Shown here: in pieces, positions 59,751 to 64,000 of the stretch
Layout of the letters: each line of letters starts with the position of its first letter
How positions within the stretch are numbered: position 1 is the stretch's first letter
From: Lacrimispora xylanisolvens
GTDB lineage: Bacteria; Bacillota; Clostridia; Lachnospirales; Lachnospiraceae
Direction: 5' to 3'
Length of the DNA stretch: 64,000 nt
NCBI GenBank assembly: GCA_017084465.1
Contig: CP070896.1
Coordinates: 1,550,001 to 1,614,000, forward strand
The notes under the pieces: generated by a model
Databases searched by the model: none
What the model was told of the DNA's origin: nothing
Seen by the model: only the letters and a program-made list of their open reading frames with translations
Made by a program: the position numbers and the translations under genes

Positions 59751-61790
59751 TCATGGGACATCCTTCCTTACAATCACCGTTTCATAACCATCTATTTTAC
59801 CATCTTCAAATATTTTTCCAGCCAAAATCGTGCCTTCTTTTATACAGGAGATCGTCTTTTCTTCCAGCTTTACCGCCTTTTCACTGTAGTTTTGAATGAA
59901 CAGGAATTCATATTGTTCTGATTCTCTGGAAGAAACCTCAAGTTCCTCTGGTAACCGCCCCTCAAGAAGTGGCTTTATCCCCGCTTTTATGATCAGATTA
60001 TGAAAAAAATCATCATAGAAATCCTGACCAGCGTCTGCACATACATAATAAGCCGTTCCTTTTCCATAAGAATTTTTTGTAAGTGCCGGATATCCCTTAT
60101 AAAAATCCTTTTCATAGACAAGAAGGGGAGCAGCACTGGAAAGACTGACCAGCTCGCAGAGATTTCTGCATTCAAACCGTTTATCCTCACCAATTCCAGG
60201 CAGCGAAACCATATAGTTACATTCTCCGTCGTAGAGACCGTCAATTTCTGTACTGCGAAGCCCCAGCACCTCCAAAAGTCCATGGGGAACACCGCCCAAA
60301 AAGCACTTGTCCTCTTCATCCACAATTCCTGACCAGTAGGTGACCATAAGCTGGCCTCCGTCCTGAACAAATTTTTTTAATTTCTCATGAATATGACTTC
60401 TGTATAAGTAGATCATGGGTGCTGCTACCAGCTGGTAACCACTTAAATCACTGTCCATAGTAACTACATCCACATTAAATCCCAGTTTTTTAATGGCGCT
60501 GTAGATTTTCACACAGGTTTCATGATAAAACAGCCCGTTATTTCTTGGTCCCTGGGCATCTTCCATTGCCCACCTGTTTTCTACATCATAGATTATCGCT
60601 GCTTTTGACTTCACACCTGTACCAGCCAATTCCTCCTGACAGGAAAGTTCTTTTCCAATCTGACTGATCTCTCCAAACACCCGTGTGTCGGATCCCCCAT
60701 AATGATCAATCACAGCCCCGTGAAATTTCTCTGAACAGCCCCTGCTCTGGCGTATCTGGAAATACAGAACGCTGTCCGAACCATGAGCCACTGCCTGCCA
60801 GGAAGCCAGCGAAAGAATACCAGGCTTCTTTAGCTTACTCACCCCCTGCCAGTTAGTGCTGCTGGGGCAGGATTCCATGAGGAGAAACGGTTTCCCCTTT
60901 AAGCTTCTCATAAAGTCATGCTGTATACCATTGTCCCTTGCTGTCAGTACTTCTTTTTCTTTGTGCCACAACGGATAGGAATCCCATGATATCACATCCA
61001 CGGTCTGGGCAAGTCTCTGGTAGTTAAGTCCCTTGAAATCATACATCAGATTTGTGGTGGTAGGCTGCAGGGCTCCTGCCGTTCTCAGAGAATTCACTTC
61101 CCACAAGGCAAAGTCAGCCGTCTGATCTGTTACAAATCGTTTCCAGTCCAGATTCAGACCATGAACCATGGTCTCACCAATGGAGGAAGGGCTTTCAATC
61201 TGGTCAAAAGACTGGTAGATATGGCTCCAGAATGCCGTGCACCATCTGCGGTTTAAATCTTCTATGGAATCATATTTCTTTTTCAGCCAGAGACGAAAGG
61301 CCTTCTGACATAAGGAGCAGTGACACTCCCCTCCGTACTCATTGGAAATATGCCACATAATAACGCCAGGGTGAGAAGCAAATTCCTCTGCTAATTTTTT
61401 ATTGATCTTCTTTACTTTCTCCCTGTATACCGGAGAAGTAAAGCAATGATTATGCCTTCCTGAAAACAGCTGCCGTCGCCCCGTATCATCCACCCGTAGC
61501 ACCTCGGGATATTTATCTGACAACCACTTTGGACGGGCTCCGGAAGGAGTTCCCATAATGGTATAAATTCCATTGTGATAAAGTTCATCTACCCGGTCCT
61601 TCAGCCAGCCAAGGTCGTATTTCCCCTCTTCTGGTTCCAGAAACGACCAGGCGAACATTCCCATGGTTACTGTATTGATTCCTGCTTCTTTCATATAATC
61701 CATATCCTGCTTCAGTATGTCCGGATGATTTAGCCATTGCTCCGGATAATAATCTCCTCCATACCAGATACCAGCATGTTTCATATCCAT
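59751..61790 (-). CDS. GH42 beta-galactosidase
   Basis: Intact ~679-residue enzyme. IWYGGDYYPEQW at the N-terminus is typical of GH42; the acid/base Glu lies in WHISNEYGGECHC and the nucleophile Glu in LLMESCPSSTNW. Zinc-site cysteines are seen in HNHCFTSP and ECHCSLCQKAF. The middle is a Rossmann-like trimerisation domain, the end a small beta domain. No signal peptide, so intracellular. The start is set at ATG 61790 (after AAAGGAA) rather than TTG 61805. Cotranscribed with sugar ABC permeases, so it hydrolyses imported galactosides. Confidence 0.92.
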   Translation of the reverse strand: MDMKHAGIWYGGDYYPEQWLNHPDILKQDMDYMKEAGINTVTMGMFAWSFLEPEEGKYDLGWLKDRVDELYHNGIYTIMGTPSGARPKWLSDKYPEVLRVDDTGRRQLFSGRHNHCFTSPVYREKVKKINKKLAEEFASHPGVIMWHISNEYGGECHCSLCQKAFRLWLKKKYDSIEDLNRRWCTAFWSHIYQSFDQIESPSSIGETMVHGLNLDWKRFVTDQTADFALWEVNSLRTAGALQPTTTNLMYDFKGLNYQRLAQTVDVISWDSYPLWHKEKEVLTARDNGIQHDFMRSLKGKPFLLMESCPSSTNWQGVSKLKKPGILSLASWQAVAHGSDSVLYFQIRQSRGCSEKFHGAVIDHYGGSDTRVFGEISQIGKELSCQEELAGTGVKSKAAIIYDVENRWAMEDAQGPRNNGLFYHETCVKIYSAIKKLGFNVDVVTMDSDLSGYQLVAAPMIYLYRSHIHEKLKKFVQDGGQLMVTYWSGIVDEEDKCFLGGVPHGLLEVLGLRSTEIDGLYDGECNYMVSLPGIGEDKRFECRNLCELVSLSSAAPLLVYEKDFYKGYPALTKNSYGKGTAYYVCADAGQDFYDDFFHNLIIKAGIKPLLEGRLPEELEVSSRESEQYEFLFIQNYSEKAVKLEEKTISCIKEGTILAGKIFEDGKIDGYETVIVRKDVP

Positions 61791-61871
61791 CTGTTCCTTT
61801 CTCAAAAACAGGCGCAGCCACCAAATTTCCGTATCGGATTCCGGTCACTTCGCCTGTTTGTTTTCTATTAC

Positions 61872-62681
61872 TTATTTTACAGCTCCCGTAATACCTTCCG
61901 CAAAGCTCTTTTGCAGGAGGAAGAAAACGATCACTGTAGGAATGGTACACAACAATACAGCCAGCATTAAGGTCCCATAATCGGTCACATAACCTGATTT
62001 TAAGTTAGCCACCATCATTGGCATGGTGATGCTGTTTGCATCAGACATGATTACCTTGGGCCACAAATAACTGTTCCATGCATTCATAAAAGTGATCGTC
62101 ATGGCTGCTGCATAAGTGGAGCGCATGGTGGGTATGAACATCCGACAGAAAATCTGGAATTCATTTAAACCATCAAGCCTTGCTGCCTCCATAATGTCCA
62201 CCGGAAACGATCTTGCACTCTGGCGGAACATCATGATTAGAAATGGGGTAGAAATACTGGGAAGGATAAATCCAAGTGTGCTGTTTAACAGATTCGCCTT
62301 TGAAAACATCTGATACAGCGGAATCATAATCGCTGCAAACGGAACCATCATCGCCAGTAATATAATGCTCATCACCCGGTCTTTCGCCTTGTCATGAAAG
62401 ATTTCAAAACCATACCCTGCAATCGAGCAGATAAACAGCGAAACCAGTGTCATGACAATGGAATATTTAAACGAATTCCCAAGGGCTGCATAAACATTCT
62501 GGGAAGCAAACAGCTTTTTCGTATTGTTTAATAATTCTGTCCCAAACATCAGAGTTCCCCGTGATACAGCCACGCTTTTGTTGGTAGCTGCCACCATCAT
62601 CCAGTACAGAGGAAAAAACAGAAAGCAGGGAGACAACCGTTAAAAAAAGCTATATGCCAGAAACTTCTTTCCTTTAGTCAC
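61872..62681 (-). CDS. Sugar ABC transporter permease, MalG type
   Basis: About 270 residues with six membrane segments and the EAA loop EAARLDGLNEFQIFCRMFIPTM. GTG 62681 after GGTAGGTGAT overlaps the upstream permease stop. Two homopolymer errors near the 5-prime end cancel out: T7 (62642-62648) creates a stop unless one T is added, and T6 (62613-62618) then has one too many, giving SLLSVFPLYWMMVAATNKS. This pair is the clearest sign that the breaks are errors and not mutations. Confidence 0.87.
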
Positions 62682-63568
62682 GTTTATCACCTACCTTCAT
62701 CTGCAAAAATGCCAGAACTGCAACCAGGAACAGAATTAAGTAAGACATCGCTGCTGCATACCCAAAATTGGGCACGTATTTAAAGGATACATTGTAAATA
62801 TAATGTGACATGGTAATAGTGGCATTAGAAGGACCACCGTAGGTTAAGTTTACAGATTCATCAAACAGCTGAAGTGTACCATTGGTTGACATAATTGCAG
62901 TCAGCAAAATGGTGGGCTTTAAAAGCGGTACCGTGATTCCCCAGAAAGACTGAATAGGAGAAGCTCCGTCAATCTTTGCTGATTCGTATATAGAATACTC
63001 AATATTTTGCAGACCGGACAGGTAAAAGACCATGTTATAGCCGGTCCATCTCCAGATCAGCGCCAGAATAATAACGATTCTGGCACTGTTTGGGTGTCCG
63101 AGAAAGTTATATCCTGTGGACAAAAATCCAAGTTTTATGAGGACAATATTAATCAGACCATCCACAGCAAACAGGGATCGGAAGATTACCGCATAGGATA
63201 CCAGGGAGGTAGCGCAGGGCAGAAAAATTGCCGTACGGAACAACCCCTTAAACCGCAGATCTTTATTATTGAGCAAAGAGGCCAGGATCAGGGCCAGAAT
63301 CAGCATAATCGGAACCTGAATGATCAGATAAATAAAATTGTTTTTTAAAGCCTGCATAAAGACAGGATCCTGAAACATTCTCACGTAATTGGTCACGCCG
63401 GTCCAGCTTAAATTGGCACCCTTTCCTGATTTGAAGGAAAGGAACAATGCCTGAATCATGGGCAGAAAACTCATGACTGCGATAAATAAAACCGCCGGAG
63501 TTAAAAATGCCCAGCCTGCCAGGCTCTGCTTCTGGCCTAATGACAACTTTTTTCTTTGAATTGTCCAC
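62674..63568 (-). CDS. Sugar ABC transporter permease, MalF type
   Basis: About 299 residues, six membrane segments (GWAFLTPAVLFIAVMSF first) and the EAA loop ESAKIDGASPIQSFWGITVPLL. The likely start is GTG 63568 after AAGGAGGAATTACCA; the A6 run complementary to 63548-63553 must lose one base to join VDNSKKK to LSLGQKQSL. The other reading from 63663 begins inside the upstream gene and is not real. Pairs with the MalG-type permease; no ATPase gene is in the window, so a shared MsmK-type ATPase is likely. Confidence 0.87.
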
Positions 63569-63592
63569 TGGTAATTCCTCCTTACTGACTTA

Positions 63593-64000
63593 CTATTTAC
63601 CCATTGCGAAATTAACGGTATCTTCTGCTGTCTTAATTTCTGCATCAATATCTGCTCCGGCAACTACATTGGTAATTGCAGTTGCAACTGCATCACGGGC
63701 TTCATAATAATAAACACCAGTGTTGTTGGAAGGAATCTTTGATGCAAAGTCAGTAATGGTAGCATAAACCGGAGCATCGCCGAAAAACTTCTGCGGCTCT
63801 GCATAAACCTTACTCTGTGCAGCCGGTAAATAGGTAGAAAGTGCACCGGACTTTGGAAGGATGGTCTCATAGAAGGAAGTGCTTCCTGCAAATGTCTTTG
63901 CCATGAAATCATAAGCCAGATCCGGATTCTTACATACAGAAGTAATTGCCCAGCTGGAACCGCCGTTGTTGGAATAGTTGGTAGCTCCATCAACACCCTC
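63593..64000 (-). CDS. Sugar ABC transporter solute-binding protein (C-terminal part; runs off right edge)
   Basis: The C-terminal ~135 residues of a family 1 extracellular solute-binding protein. SSWAITSVCKNPDLAYDFMAKTFAG is the typical C-lobe segment, and the end reads EIKTAEDTVNFAMGK. The signal peptide lies outside. The continuous frame reads VDGATNYSNNGG at the window edge. Directly upstream of the permease genes. Confidence 0.85.
   Translation of the reverse strand, partial: EGVDGATNYSNNGGSSWAITSVCKNPDLAYDFMAKTFAGSTSFYETILPKSGALSTYLPAAQSKVYAEPQKFFGDAPVYATITDFASKIPSNNTGVYYYEARDAVATAITNVVAGADIDAEIKTAEDTVNFAMGK

Noticed and set aside
1..64000. CRISPR array, prophage, transposase or toxin-antitoxin genes
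   Set aside because: No regularly spaced long repeats, integrase, transposase or toxin-type small gene pair was seen on either strand.

Overview
The window looks like chromosomal DNA of an anaerobic, low-to-mid GC Firmicute, most likely a Lachnospiraceae (Clostridium XIVa / Lacrimispora-Enterocloster type). This rests on gene content (EFR1-type flavodoxin-ferredoxin, A-type flavodiiron protein, NapH/FMN-binding electron-transfer protein, many LysR and OmpR regulators, sugar-acid and glycoside catabolism) and on strong AGGAGG ribosome sites. The genus is an inference. No tRNA, rRNA, IS element, CRISPR array or phage gene was seen.

A caution governs the whole annotation. About 45 single-base frame breaks interrupt roughly half of the genes. 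Most lie in a homopolymer (G/C runs of 4-8 or A/T runs of 4-8), most affected proteins keep their catalytic motifs on both sides of the break, and in one permease two breaks compensate each other. The simplest reading is uncorrected homopolymer error in the assembly, so I report the reconstructed genes and mark each break. The exception is the molybdenum-hydroxylase large subunit, which has really lost sequence.

Layout. 1-9.0 kb: housekeeping and stress genes on the minus strand (flavoprotein, polyphosphate:AMP phosphotransferase, aldo/keto reductase, GH8 exo-oligoxylanase, aspartokinase, ureohydrolase-like, HD, DUF523, ClpP-like, AraC). 9.1-10.3 kb: flavodiiron protein on plus. 10.4-21.3 kb: one long minus-strand operon, livJ-livH-livM-livG-livF-(cmk-like)-D-amino-acid aminotransferase-DUF4392-pxpB-pxpC-DUF1445-pxpA. 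It has a promoter and a hairpin-rich leader at one end and a shared terminator at the other. DUF1445 and DUF4392 are the two halves of eukaryotic D-glutamate cyclase, so this looks like an uptake and D-glutamate/5-oxoproline catabolic operon and is the most interesting system here. 21.3-27 kb: NapH-like FMN-binding protein with its ApbE flavin transferase, a two-component system and an APC permease. 27-36.7 kb: LysR, GNAT, EFR1, MFS/TetR pair, an orphan response regulator, and a decayed molybdenum hydroxylase locus bounded by a duplicated hairpin.

36.7-59.7 kb is a sugar-acid (glucarate-type) island. It holds a tripartite tricarboxylate (TctCBA) transporter, two glucarate-dehydratase paralogues, two SLC13-type permeases, a DapA-family lyase, tartronate semialdehyde reductase, glycerate kinase, an AEC transporter, an esterase, an MBL hydrolase, several LysR genes and two PrpR-like regulators. 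Together these could take an aldarate to 2-phosphoglycerate plus pyruvate. Both PrpR-like proteins have an altered Walker A and no recognisable GAFTGA loop. Five TTTCAT-like repeats spaced exactly 11 bp lie between the second regulator and garR. 59.7-64 kb: a GH42 beta-galactosidase with a sugar ABC transporter that runs off the right edge.
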